Assembly (NCBI RefSeq): GCF_001061665.1
Contig: NZ_JVSP01000002.1
Coordinates: forward strand, 153,177 to 217,176
Origin: Rothia mucilaginosa
Lineage (GTDB): Bacteria > Actinomycetota > Actinomycetes > Actinomycetales > Micrococcaceae
Reading direction: 5' to 3'
DNA: 64,000 nt
Shown: in pieces, positions 1-7,939 of the stretch
How positions within the stretch are numbered: position 1 is the first letter of the stretch
How the letters are laid out: the number at the start of each line of letters is the position of its first letter
Translations under genes and position numbers: made by a program
Notes under the pieces: model-generated
What the model saw: only the letters and a program-made list of their open reading frames with translations
Databases searched by the model: none
What the model was told of the DNA's origin: nothing

Positions 1-50
1 CGGAGGGTACGGGTACTCCGGTCAACCCGAAGACCCTCCTGGGCGCGTAA
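1..50 (+). CDS. 3' end of an unidentified gene (partial)
   Basis: Codons read in frame from base 3 give a C-terminus ending in PVNPKTLLGA followed by TAA at 48-50. The rest lies outside the window, so the product cannot be named. A strong hairpin starts 32 bases after the stop, which fits the end of a transcription unit. Reading of the frame is inferred from the stop and the high G+C third positions. Confidence 0.45.
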   Translation, partial: EGTGTPVNPKTLLGA

Positions 51-81
51 CCGGTGCGTGACGTGGCCGAATAGCCACAGC

Positions 82-128
82 TGAACCCCGCAGGCTGGTG
101 TGTAATGGGCACCGGCCTGCGGGGTTCA
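82..128 (+). terminator. Hairpin terminator of the upstream gene
   Basis: Arms 82-95 and 115-128 (TGAACCCCGCAGGC and its complement) pair perfectly over 14 bp. No clear T run follows. It separates the high-GC left gene from the AT-rich island. Confidence 0.75.
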
Positions 129-248
129 AGTTGTACTTTATTGTTTCGTGATAATCTGTGAACGTTGACGGCTGTACAGCGATGTAAAACGCGGCTGTCT
201 AGGAAATTTATCCACCAACAAAGTTGTCGGAAAGGAACAAAAAGAGAC

Positions 249-1415
249 ATGGACTTACTGCTATTGGCACATTTGGTTGCTGATGGGAATCAGGAGGCTA
301 AGGCATCGAGCGCGCCAGTATGGGCGACTTGGGTTCCTGCTGTTATTGCGCTTCTAGGATCATTCCTTGTTGCGTGGTGGGGCGGTCGCAGAGTTGATAG
401 ACAAATAGAAATATCAAAACAAGCTACACCGCCTGAGCTGACCCGTTATAAGGAATGGCTTGAAATCTCTAAGGATTATAAAGAGCTTGTGGGAACCAAA
501 GAAGACGTAGAATCTTCTGAGGTTTCGGAAGAGCGTAAAGAGATTGAACGTTTACGAGAAGTAGCTTTGAACCGTGCTGCATGGGAACGCAAAGTGATTT
601 CTGCGTGTCCAGATATTAATGGCCAGAAGTGCCTTATGACAATTTCCCCAAGTTTTATAATAAGTGATTTTAAGAATGGTGGTTTTCCTAAAAATATTCC
701 GAGCTTTAGGTCGGGCAAAATTTTCTTGGCGGAAGTTTTGGTTGTTGTACCTTTATCGGTAATTCTGATTTTTCTATCTATATATCTTGTTTGGTTTTCA
801 ATTATTCATCCTGTAATTTATTGGATTTTTCCGGAATTTATTTTATTTATCGATTTAAAATTCCCATGGGGAAAGGGAAATGTTATTTTTGATATGTGGG
901 AAGCGGTTGGAGTCTTTGTGGTTTCTGTACTATTAATAGGATTGGTTAACTTCCTGATTAACGTGGGGGACTCTTGGCGTATTGGCGTTTCCGGCGAGAA
1001 GTTCGCAGAGTATGGATATATGTGCCTACTTAAAGAAAAGAATGAGGCTGATAAATTTATGGAAATTGTTAAAGCTTCCTCTAATGTTACTAATAATTCT
1101 CAAAGACTTTATTTTGGGATTATGGATGCTGGCTATAGGGAGACTATATATTACCCCGAACGATTGAAGGGTAAATACATGCTGCTTCTCCAGCCATTCG
1201 TTCTTGCTTTGCCTTATTGGGTATTGAATTTCAGATATAAGAAGAATGGTTATAACTACGGTGAGTATAAACCGGAAATTTTTGGAATTACAGAGGAAAG
1301 TTTGAAGGATGAACAAGCCGAGCAAGATGGAAATCTGAAAGATAAAAAGACTTCTATTAGTAGGCGGATAGCTCTATGGATTTCTAAAAAGTGGGAATCT
1401 TTGAATCGTAGTTAG
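249..1415 (+). CDS. Orphan multi-pass membrane protein in AT-rich island
   Basis: I do not recognise this 388-residue protein. It has a hydrophobic segment near residues 18-42 ending in WWGGRR, a charged Glu/Lys-rich region around 60-125, two or three strong hydrophobic stretches around 165-245, and another near 320-340. The C-terminal 60 residues are hydrophilic and Lys-rich. The ATG at 249 is chosen because a purine-rich GGAAAGGAACAAAAAGAGA run precedes it; the frame is also open from 165. Codons end mostly in A or T, unlike every gene to the right, which suggests recent acquisition. No domain, catalytic motif or partner gene gives a function. A membrane-acting defence or stress role is only a guess. 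Confidence 0.75.
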   Translation: MDLLLLAHLVADGNQEAKASSAPVWATWVPAVIALLGSFLVAWWGGRRVDRQIEISKQATPPELTRYKEWLEISKDYKELVGTKEDVESSEVSEERKEIERLREVALNRAAWERKVISACPDINGQKCLMTISPSFIISDFKNGGFPKNIPSFRSGKIFLAEVLVVVPLSVILIFLSIYLVWFSIIHPVIYWIFPEFILFIDLKFPWGKGNVIFDMWEAVGVFVVSVLLIGLVNFLINVGDSWRIGVSGEKFAEYGYMCLLKEKNEADKFMEIVKASSNVTNNSQRLYFGIMDAGYRETIYYPERLKGKYMLLLQPFVLALPYWVLNFRYKKNGYNYGEYKPEIFGITEESLKDEQAEQDGNLKDKKTSISRRIALWISKKWESLNRS

Positions 1416-1473
1416 CGAATTTTGGCTGGGTTCTCTTCCTAAGTGATTCTTCGCTATGGGGATGGTCGTAACT

Positions 1474-1563
1474 CGTGCAGAATTTGTGCCATGGTTTAGC
1501 GTCTTCTGCCATGGTTTTTAACTACGACCAAAGACGCTAACCTATGGCACAACTTTCAGCACG
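1474..1563. repeat. Long imperfect inverted repeat
   Basis: Core arms 1484-1505 and 1531-1552 match in 20 of 22 positions when one is reverse complemented. Similarity extends outward to 1474 and 1563 with a one-base indel. The 25-base centre holds a second copy of the TGCCATGGTTT element found in the left arm. It lies after the first island gene and before a separate terminator hairpin, so it need not be a terminator. It could be a recombination or attachment site, a small non-autonomous element, or a structured 3' end. Confidence 0.7.
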
Positions 1564-1574
1564 GCACGGTAAAG

Positions 1575-1615
1575 AGGGGCAGTCCCGGACCCGCACGCAT
1601 CCGGGGCTGACCCCT
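1575..1615 (+). terminator. Hairpin terminator, near-copy of the one at 2351
   Basis: AGGGGCAGTCCCGGA pairs with TCCGGGGCTGACCCCT across a CCGCACGCA loop. Its central 24 bases match the hairpin at 2351-2388 in 22 positions, so the two hairpins bracket the second island gene. Confidence 0.7.
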
Positions 1616-1776
1616 CGTTTCTTGGGGGAATTTTATTGCCATTTTGATACAATTGCAGAGGGCGTAATTAGCAGAAAGAAGGGGTAGAGCATATTAATGC
1701 ATAGCAGAATTTTTCACAATAAAACGTAGTGGCGCGACAAGAGAGCTAATTTTACGAGAGACTATCGGAGGCATTG

Positions 1777-2325
1777 ATGGCTTTTCTAGGCTATAACAAA
1801 GACGAAAAGTTAGAATTTAACTATAAGAGGGCCTGCGGGTTGTGGCTAATTGTGGTGGCGGCAGTTATAGCAATAGCCACCTTGGCTGGAGGAAAGCAAA
1901 TAATAAACATGCAAGTATTCAGCATTGGGTACGTCGTCAGCTTTTTCTCAATCAACATGAATAAAAAGGTACTGAATAGACTATCCGATGGCCCTTCGAG
2001 TGAATTTCAAAAGAAAGTATCTTCACGTGCCGTTATTCTATTATTTGTCTTAATGGTTTTGCTAGGCGGCCCATTCTTCGCAACTGAAAATTGGAGACTG
2101 ATTTGGCTGGGAGCACTGATGGCAACCGCGCTGCATTTCTTCCCGTACTATTTTGTGCATGGAAAGTCAATGATATATCTGGGTCTTATCTGTGCCATCA
2201 ACGTGTTTGCAGGATATATTTTTACCAACATTCCGTTAGAAGTAATCGCATATATCGACGCGGCGATTAAGCTCATCTTCGGAATCTATCTGCTATTCCT
2301 TTCAAAGCCGTCAAAGCAAATTTAA
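1777..2325 (+). CDS. Orphan small membrane protein in AT-rich island
   Basis: The 182-residue product is not recognised. It has about five hydrophobic segments: roughly residues 20-40, 46-58, 88-108, 112-130 and 132-175. The start is the ATG at 1777, with GGAGG at 1767-1771; the TTG just before is too close to that site. Base composition is AT-rich compared with the genes to the right, like the neighbouring orphan gene. It is bracketed by two near-identical hairpins. Function unknown; the size and topology would suit an immunity-type or small integral membrane protein, but nothing proves this. Confidence 0.7.
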   Translation: MAFLGYNKDEKLEFNYKRACGLWLIVVAAVIAIATLAGGKQIINMQVFSIGYVVSFFSINMNKKVLNRLSDGPSSEFQKKVSSRAVILLFVLMVLLGGPFFATENWRLIWLGALMATALHFFPYYFVHGKSMIYLGLICAINVFAGYIFTNIPLEVIAYIDAAIKLIFGIYLLFLSKPSKQI

Positions 2326-2349
2326 GGCAGTTCTTCGGCACAACAAATC

Positions 2350-2388
2350 AGGGCGGCCCCGGACGCACACGCATCCGGGGCCGCCCCT
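2350..2388. terminator. Bidirectional hairpin between convergent genes
   Basis: AGGGCGGCCCCGGA (2350-2363) pairs with TCCGGGGCCGCCCCT (2374-2388). It sits between the 3' ends of the orphan membrane gene (+) and the chloride channel gene (-) and can serve both. Confidence 0.85.
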
Positions 2389-2399
2389 ATTTCTGCAAT

Positions 2400-3809
2400 C
2401 TACTTCTTGACTCCGAACACTCGCGTCCACGCCCAGCGGGTCAGCACCGCCGTACCCACCGCAACCGCCATCGGCAGCCACGCACTCGCACCCTGACCCG
2501 TAAAACCAATCAACAGAGTCAGCGCAGACAGCGGCGCATTCATCGAAATACCCAAAAACGCCGCCGTGCCCGTCAGCGCCGCCGCATATAACACCATCGA
2601 CGCACCACCCGGCACCCCGCCCAAAGCGGGGAACGCCCACAGTACCAACGCCGCCACGCTAAACGCGGCCGCCGCACCCAACGCCAAACCCGGCGTCAGC
2701 GTGCCACCGTACGAACCCGAACGCAGGCTCAACAGCACCACGGCAGCCTTCGCAACAGCCAACGCCAACACATACACTGCCGCCGCCGCAGACAGACCGC
2801 CAGCCGTCGCATCCAACGACACATTAAACGTGTGCTGAGTCAGCAGACGACCATTGCCCAGAATCTCCGGAAGCCACAGCGAAACCACCGCGACCAGCGC
2901 AAACGCCACAGGAATACGCCACAGAAGAGAACGGTCCTTCGCCTTAATCTTCTCCGCACGCTGCGACAGCGCCCTAAAACCCAACGCCAGCGGAGTCAAC
3001 ACCACACCCGTCAACGCCGCCACGGTCAGCGTCGTCCCATCCAACGGAAGCTGCGGCACCGGGTACGTCGGCGCATTCGAAATCACCAGATTCGCCGTGA
3101 CCGTCGCCGTCCACACCGTCACCGCACCCACATACAGCGACCACAGGCTCAGACCCGCGGCCATCGCCTCGATGAGGTACACCAGGCCACCAATCGGCAC
3201 CTGATACACAGCCGCCAGGCCGGACGCCGCACCCGCCGCCACCAGCAGGCGACGCTCGCGATCGCCCAGCAGTAGCGAACCATCCGGACGGGTGCCGCCA
3301 ATACGCTCCAGCAGATGCGCGCATCGACCCGCGGCCAGGGCCCCCAGCTCACGCGGCGCGACCTCCTTACCCACAGGAGAGCCCACACCCACCGCAACAA
3401 TCTGAATCACCGAATGGGAAATCTGCCGCCACAGCGAAGGCTTAAGGTCCTCCTCGGTAGCGCCCGCAATCTGCGCCTTCACGCTCACCACGCGCCGACC
3501 ACCCGACTGCAGGTAGTACCAGACCAGCGCCACGAACGGGCCCAACGCCGCGAGCACCAGCGCACGGCGTGCCGGGTCGGCACCGTCGGTCACCATCGGG
3601 TGGTGGCCCTCAGAATGGCCGAACGCGAGCTCCTGCATAAAGTCCAGCACATAGTGCAGGGCAATCGCGCCCAAGCCGCTGAGCACGCCCGTGACCAGCG
3701 CAGCGAGGGTCAGCCCCAGCAGGAGGCGAAACGAAAAAGAACGGGAACCCGCAGAATTCTGCGGGCTATTCGAGGAAGAATTCGAGGAAGAACCAGTATG
3801 AGAAGACAT
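2400..3809 (-). CDS. ClC-family chloride channel/antiporter
   Basis: This 469-residue integral membrane protein belongs to the voltage-gated chloride channel (ClC) family, which moves chloride, often in exchange for protons. After a Ser/Asn-rich N-terminus of about 25 residues it has ten or more hydrophobic segments. The GSPVGKEVAPRELGA stretch near residue 140 corresponds to the GREGP filter motif and keeps the gating glutamate (GKE). The GSYGGTLTPG stretch near 370 corresponds to the GxFxP filter. There is no CBS tail. The canonical GSGIP motif is not recognisable, so ion selectivity may differ. The ATG at 3809 lacks an obvious ribosome binding site. The gene appears monocistronic and shares a terminator with the island. 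Confidence 0.88.
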   Translation of the reverse strand: MSSHTGSSSNSSSNSPQNSAGSRSFSFRLLLGLTLAALVTGVLSGLGAIALHYVLDFMQELAFGHSEGHHPMVTDGADPARRALVLAALGPFVALVWYYLQSGGRRVVSVKAQIAGATEEDLKPSLWRQISHSVIQIVAVGVGSPVGKEVAPRELGALAAGRCAHLLERIGGTRPDGSLLLGDRERRLLVAAGAASGLAAVYQVPIGGLVYLIEAMAAGLSLWSLYVGAVTVWTATVTANLVISNAPTYPVPQLPLDGTTLTVAALTGVVLTPLALGFRALSQRAEKIKAKDRSLLWRIPVAFALVAVVSLWLPEILGNGRLLTQHTFNVSLDATAGGLSAAAAVYVLALAVAKAAVVLLSLRSGSYGGTLTPGLALGAAAAFSVAALVLWAFPALGGVPGGASMVLYAAALTGTAAFLGISMNAPLSALTLLIGFTGQGASAWLPMAVAVGTAVLTRWAWTRVFGVKK

Positions 3810-4148
3810 AGAAAAAAGGGGTTTGCGTGTTGCGTGCTGTGTGGTTTGAAGGCTTCATGCCCGGCACAAACTGCCGCGGGTGGAGCTGTTTTCATTCTAC
3901 GCCCGCAGAATTACGCCCTCCCCGGCATGCCAGAACGTGAGAAGCGGAGCCCCGCGCATTGGGTCGTGGAGCATGAGGTGAAGCCGCCGCCCAGAAAACG
4001 CGGAAGAAACACGAGCCAGGTCACATGCCCGTAGCCGCACCCGCTATGCTGGAAGGGTACGCCTCCACGCGCCCGCCGCGCACAGAACAGTAGCCCCGGA
4101 ACACACCGGCGGCACCCGGCGCAGGCACCACATACGGAAGGATCAACG
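3810..4148. other. Divergent intergenic region, ClC gene / proC
   Basis: The 339 bases hold the promoters of both divergent genes. A -10-like TATGCT is at 4045-4050 for proC, without a convincing -35. No repeat, RNA gene or small coding region was seen. Confidence 0.5.
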
Positions 4149-4994
4149 ATGACCGCAACTATTGCTTTTCTCGGCACCGGCTCCATGAACGGCTCCATCG
4201 CCGCGGGCCTGCTCGCTGCAGGCCACGACCCCGCACACATCCGCGCTACCGTGCGTAGCGAAGAATCCCGCGCCGCCCTCGCCCAGCGCCTCGGCGACAA
4301 GGTAGAAATCATCACCACCGGCGGCGAAGCCGACGGCAACCACAAGGCAACCGCCCACGCGGACGTTGTGCTGCTCGGCGTGAAGCCCTACGGCATCGTT
4401 GAGCTTGCCCGCGATATCGCACCCGCCCTCGCACCTAACGCTGTTGTGGTGTCCGTTGCTGCTGGCGTGACCCTCGAAACCCTCGCCGAGTGCCTTCCCG
4501 CAGGTCAGCCCATTGTTCGCTGTATGCCGAACACCCCCTCCTCCGTGGGCAAGGGCGTGCTTGCCATCTCCACCACCGACACCGTGAAGGACGAGCAGAA
4601 GAAGCTCGTCGAAGAGGTCCTGGGTACCGTCGGCTTGGTCGTTGAGGTCCGCGAAGATCAGATGGATGCGGTCACCGCCGTCTCCGGTTCCGGCCCGGCA
4701 TACGCGTTCCTGCTTGCGGAGGCGATGGCAGCCGCCGGCGAGAAGCTCGGCCTGGACGCAGACACCGCCCTCAAGCTGGCCAGCGCAACCGTTGCCGGCG
4801 CGGGCTACCTGCTCGACGCCAACCCGGATGCGCCCGCCCTACGCCGCGCCGTGACCAGCCCGAACGGCACCACCGAGCGTGCGCTGAACACCTTCGTGGA
4901 CGGTGGCCTCTTCCAGCTGACCGAGGACGCGATGCGCGCCTGCGCGGAACGTTCGGCAGAAATGAGCAAGCTGTATACCGCTGACGAGGACTAA
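4149..4994 (+). CDS. proC: Pyrroline-5-carboxylate reductase
   Basis: ProC reduces 1-pyrroline-5-carboxylate to L-proline with NAD(P)H, the last step of proline synthesis, in the cytoplasm. The 281-residue protein starts with the Rossmann motif FLGTGSMNGSI. It has the VSVAAGVTLETL region near residue 112, the RCMPNTP signature near 128, and the C-terminal helical domain with VTAVSGSGPAYAFLLAEAM near 175 and SPNGTTERAL near 238. The length is normal. The ATG at 4149 follows GGAAGGA at a good distance. It stands alone and ends at a strong hairpin facing trkA. The proline importer putP lies 12 kb away in the same window. Confidence 0.96.
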   Translation: MTATIAFLGTGSMNGSIAAGLLAAGHDPAHIRATVRSEESRAALAQRLGDKVEIITTGGEADGNHKATAHADVVLLGVKPYGIVELARDIAPALAPNAVVVSVAAGVTLETLAECLPAGQPIVRCMPNTPSSVGKGVLAISTTDTVKDEQKKLVEEVLGTVGLVVEVREDQMDAVTAVSGSGPAYAFLLAEAMAAAGEKLGLDADTALKLASATVAGAGYLLDANPDAPALRRAVTSPNGTTERALNTFVDGGLFQLTEDAMRACAERSAEMSKLYTADED

Positions 4995-5045
4995 TACCGT
5001 TCGGTAGCGCCACCCGCACTGGGTAAAACTACTGGGCAAAACTAT

Positions 5046-5087
5046 GAAAACAGCCTCTTCCCGGAACTTCGGGAAGAGGCTGTTTTC
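5046..5087. terminator. Bidirectional hairpin between proC and trkA
   Basis: GAAAACAGCCTCTTCCC (5046-5062) pairs perfectly with its complement at 5071-5087. The A and T tracts at the base of the stem give a T run in both directions, so it ends both convergent units. Confidence 0.9.
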
Positions 5088-5131
5088 TATGTATATTCGC
5101 GGGCTCCTCAAAGTAGCGAGGAAAAGTGCTT

Positions 5132-5794
5132 TTAGGGCCGCGCCGCGAAGCGCTCAATCAGGTCCACCTGGCCCGAGACGATCAGAATGTCACGTGAATG
5201 AATGCGGGTGGTTGCGTCCGCGTAGGTGAAATCCTCACCGGGGGACTTGATGCCGACCACGGACACGCCGTACTTTGCGCGAATATCCGACTCCGCCAGC
5301 GTGAAGCCGTGGGTCTCCTTCGGCGGGCGCATCTTCGCAATCGCGAAGTCGTCGTCGAACTCGATATAGTCCAGCAGACGGCCCGAGACCAGGTGCGCGG
5401 CGCGGCGGCCGGCGTCAGCCTCCGGGTAGACCACGTGGTGCGCGCCGATGCGCTCCAGAATCTTGCCGTGCGCGGGGGTGATGGCCTTCGCCCAGATGCG
5501 TTCCACGCCCAGGTCCACGAGGTTTGCGGTAATGAGCACGGACGCCTCAATCGAGGTGCCCACACCCACCACGGCGGACCCGAAATCATCTGCACCCAAC
5601 TGGTGCAGGGTGTCGATATCGGTCGCGTCTGCAGAGACCACGTGGGTCAGCACGCCCGACCACTTCTGCACCAGCTCGGGGTCCTTCTCAATCGCGAGGA
5701 CCTCCTTGTTCTGCACGCGCAGCTGGGCGGCCACCGCGGAACCGAAGCGGCCCAGGCCAATCACGAGGACGGGATCGTTATGTGCACTAGCCAA
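5132..5794 (-). CDS. trkA: Potassium uptake regulatory subunit TrkA/KtrA
   Basis: This 220-residue cytoplasmic RCK protein gates the membrane subunit encoded just upstream. The N-terminal Rossmann domain has VLVIGLGRFGSAVA near residue 10 and the acidic AIEKDPE loop. The TrkA-C domain spans about 135-215 and ends with RDILIVSGQVDLIERF. The start is taken as TTG at 5794, because it overlaps the end of trkH in the string TTGGCTAG and is preceded by GAAAGG. The frame is open further upstream but that part lies inside trkH and has no fit to the family. The overlap implies translational coupling and equal dosage of the two subunits. Confidence 0.9.
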   Translation of the reverse strand: MASAHNDPVLVIGLGRFGSAVAAQLRVQNKEVLAIEKDPELVQKWSGVLTHVVSADATDIDTLHQLGADDFGSAVVGVGTSIEASVLITANLVDLGVERIWAKAITPAHGKILERIGAHHVVYPEADAGRRAAHLVSGRLLDYIEFDDDFAIAKMRPPKETHGFTLAESDIRAKYGVSVVGIKSPGEDFTYADATTRIHSRDILIVSGQVDLIERFAARP

Positions 5795-7436
5795 TGGTGG
5801 GCCTTTCTTCGGGGAACTTGTAGAGGCGGCGGCGTGAACGTAGCGCCAGGCCGGTCGCGGCGGTTGTTGTACCCACACGGCCGATGAGCATCAGCACGCT
5901 GAGAACGTAGATGCCCGCCGGCGGCAGGTTGGAGGAGAGGCCGTCTGAGAGGCCGCAGGTCGCGAAGGCGGAGATGACCTCGAAGATTACTTCCTTGAGG
6001 TCCGCGCCGCTAATAATCAGAATTGCCGCTGAGCCAACACCCACCACGGTAGCACCCATAACAATCACGGAGATGGCAATGCGCAGGGAGGACTCGGGGA
6101 TGGTGCGGTTGAACGCGACGACCTTCTGATCGCCTCGCGCTTCGGCAAGAATCGACAGGGCAATGACCGCGATGGTGGTGACCTTCACGCCGCCCGCGGT
6201 GGAGCCGGAGCCGCCGCCAATGAACATGAGCATATCCGTCAGGAGCGTGGAGACGGGGGCGATACTGCTCATATCGACCAGGTTAAAACCGCCCGAACGC
6301 ATCATCACGGAGGCGAATATCGCGTTGAGAACCTTCTCTCCGGGGGAGTAGCCGCCGATGGTGGCGGGGTTATTCCATTCAAAAAGACCCCAGAAGAACG
6401 CGCCGAAGACGAAAAAGAACAGGGTCGTCACGGTGGTCAGCTTAGCCGTGAGCGACCAGTGCCGGGGGCGGAAAGGATTGCGCTGAATCGCAATGAAAAC
6501 GGGGAAACCGAGCGACCCCAGGAACACGGCAATACAGATGGGTACGAGTAGGAAAAGATCGTGGCCGTAGGGCACAATGCCGTCGGAGTGCGGGGTGAAA
6601 CCGGCATTGTTGAAGGCCGAGACAGAGTAGAAAATGCTGTGCCAGATGGCCTGGAAGGGGTCTTCACCCAGGGTCAGGAAACGCGGAATCAGCACGAGCG
6701 CAATGATCGCCTCAATGGAGAAGGAAGCATAGGAAACGCTTTTGACGATGCCGCCGACCTCGCCGAGACGGCTGATGTTCAGGTCTTCCTGCGCGATGAG
6801 CTTGGTGCGCAGGCCCATCTTGCGGCCGATGGCTAGTGCCAGCAGCGAGGTGATCGTCAGAGTACCCAGACCGCCCACCTGGCAGGCCACCAGAATCATG
6901 GCCTGCCCGAAGGTTGACCACTGCTCGGCGGTGGAGACGGTGGTCAGACCCGTAACGGTCACCGCGCTGGTAGAGGTAAAGAAGGCGTGGTGGAAGGGGG
7001 CCGGCTGCCCATCGTTGGAAGAGATGGGCAGTAGCAGGGCAAGCGTGAAGAAGATGATGACCAGAAGGAACGCGCCGATTGCGGTACGCGAGGGCGAGGA
7101 TAGAACGGTTGCGTCAATGAAATCGCGGAAGCGTTCGAGAGTGTACCGGTTGAACCCGAGAGGGCCCTTCGGCTGACGGCGGGTACCGGAGTGCTCGTGA
7201 CGGTCGCGGAGCGCGGGCAACCTGTCCAGTTTGAGACCCGGGACGCTCGCGAGGACGCTCAGGCCTTCAAGCTCTTCGATGCGCTCGCGGTAGCTCTCGT
7301 TATGCTCGCCGGGGCGGTACTTATGCTGAATACCGCTGAGGGAGCTCCAACGGGGGTTGAGAAGATTCTGCGAGCCGTTGCGGCTGCGATAAGGGCGTCG
7401 AGGACGGCGCCGTGGGTGACGGAATATGTTTCCCAT
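5787..7436 (-). CDS. trkH: TrkH/KtrB-type potassium transporter
   Basis: This membrane subunit conducts potassium together with the TrkA protein encoded downstream. The four pore loops are visible: TSAVTVTGLTT, SAFNNAGFTPH, MMRSGGFN and SAFATCGLSDG, each keeping its filter glycine. The 549 residues exceed the usual 440-500 because of a hydrophilic, Arg-rich N-terminal extension of about 105 residues. The start is firm: GAAGGAGG lies four bases before the ATG at 7436. The extension is therefore probably real and cytoplasmic. Gene order trkH-trkA with overlapping ends indicates a two-gene operon. Confidence 0.92.
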   Translation of the reverse strand: MGNIFRHPRRRPRRPYRSRNGSQNLLNPRWSSLSGIQHKYRPGEHNESYRERIEELEGLSVLASVPGLKLDRLPALRDRHEHSGTRRQPKGPLGFNRYTLERFRDFIDATVLSSPSRTAIGAFLLVIIFFTLALLLPISSNDGQPAPFHHAFFTSTSAVTVTGLTTVSTAEQWSTFGQAMILVACQVGGLGTLTITSLLALAIGRKMGLRTKLIAQEDLNISRLGEVGGIVKSVSYASFSIEAIIALVLIPRFLTLGEDPFQAIWHSIFYSVSAFNNAGFTPHSDGIVPYGHDLFLLVPICIAVFLGSLGFPVFIAIQRNPFRPRHWSLTAKLTTVTTLFFFVFGAFFWGLFEWNNPATIGGYSPGEKVLNAIFASVMMRSGGFNLVDMSSIAPVSTLLTDMLMFIGGGSGSTAGGVKVTTIAVIALSILAEARGDQKVVAFNRTIPESSLRIAISVIVMGATVVGVGSAAILIISGADLKEVIFEVISAFATCGLSDGLSSNLPPAGIYVLSVLMLIGRVGTTTAATGLALRSRRRLYKFPEERPTIG

Positions 7437-7939
7437 GCGCCTCCTTCATGAGCTCGTGGACGGGGTGCGCGATGCGGGTGCGAGGATAGAGAAAAGCACA
7501 AAATGGTGCCTTCCTAGTGTATCGCGCCGAGCGTTCAGAACCGAGGCGATGGACAGGAGCGAAGGCACACGACGCGGGAGTCTTCGCGCGGGGCCGATGG
7601 TTCTTCTGCGGGCTTGCCTTCGCGCTTTTGGGAATTCGAAGGCTATTGAGCCTCGGAACCTCCAGAAATCCACGGGAAACACTATATTCTCTTATAAGAA
7701 TATTCTGTCTAAAAATTGCCGTGATAACCGTGTATGCCCAATTTCTAATGCTCTGAAACGTTTGGTGGCTATCAAAAGAGCATGTGCCGTGGATCTGGTC
7801 GAGATTTCTAGAGAAGACGAGCCGAAACGAACGTGCGAGAGGTTCTTATGGGGTGCAGAGCATAAAAAATTTAAGGGGATTCTCCGCATCACCCTCATTC
7901 TTAGCTTGAGGTGCCCCTTTTATATGTCATAATCGCTAT
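7437..7939. other. Divergent intergenic region, trkH / ArsR-like gene
   Basis: Of these 503 bases, the right half is AT-rich. An asymmetric hairpin is formed by AAGGGG (7873-7878) with CCCCTT (7914-7919) and an inner CACCCTCA/TGAGGTG stem. The -10-like CATAAT at 7928-7933 lies six bases before the ATG at 7940. Short open frames here show no coding character. Confidence 0.5.
7928..7933 (+). promoter_or_regulatory. Probable -10 box of leaderless ArsR-like gene
   Basis: CATAAT is followed by six bases and then the ATG at 7940. No ribosome binding site is present. This spacing recurs at ten other genes in the window. Confidence 0.5.

Noticed and set aside
7437-7939. Small genes in the trkH upstream gap
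   Set aside because: Open frames there have no codon bias, binding site or recognisable product.
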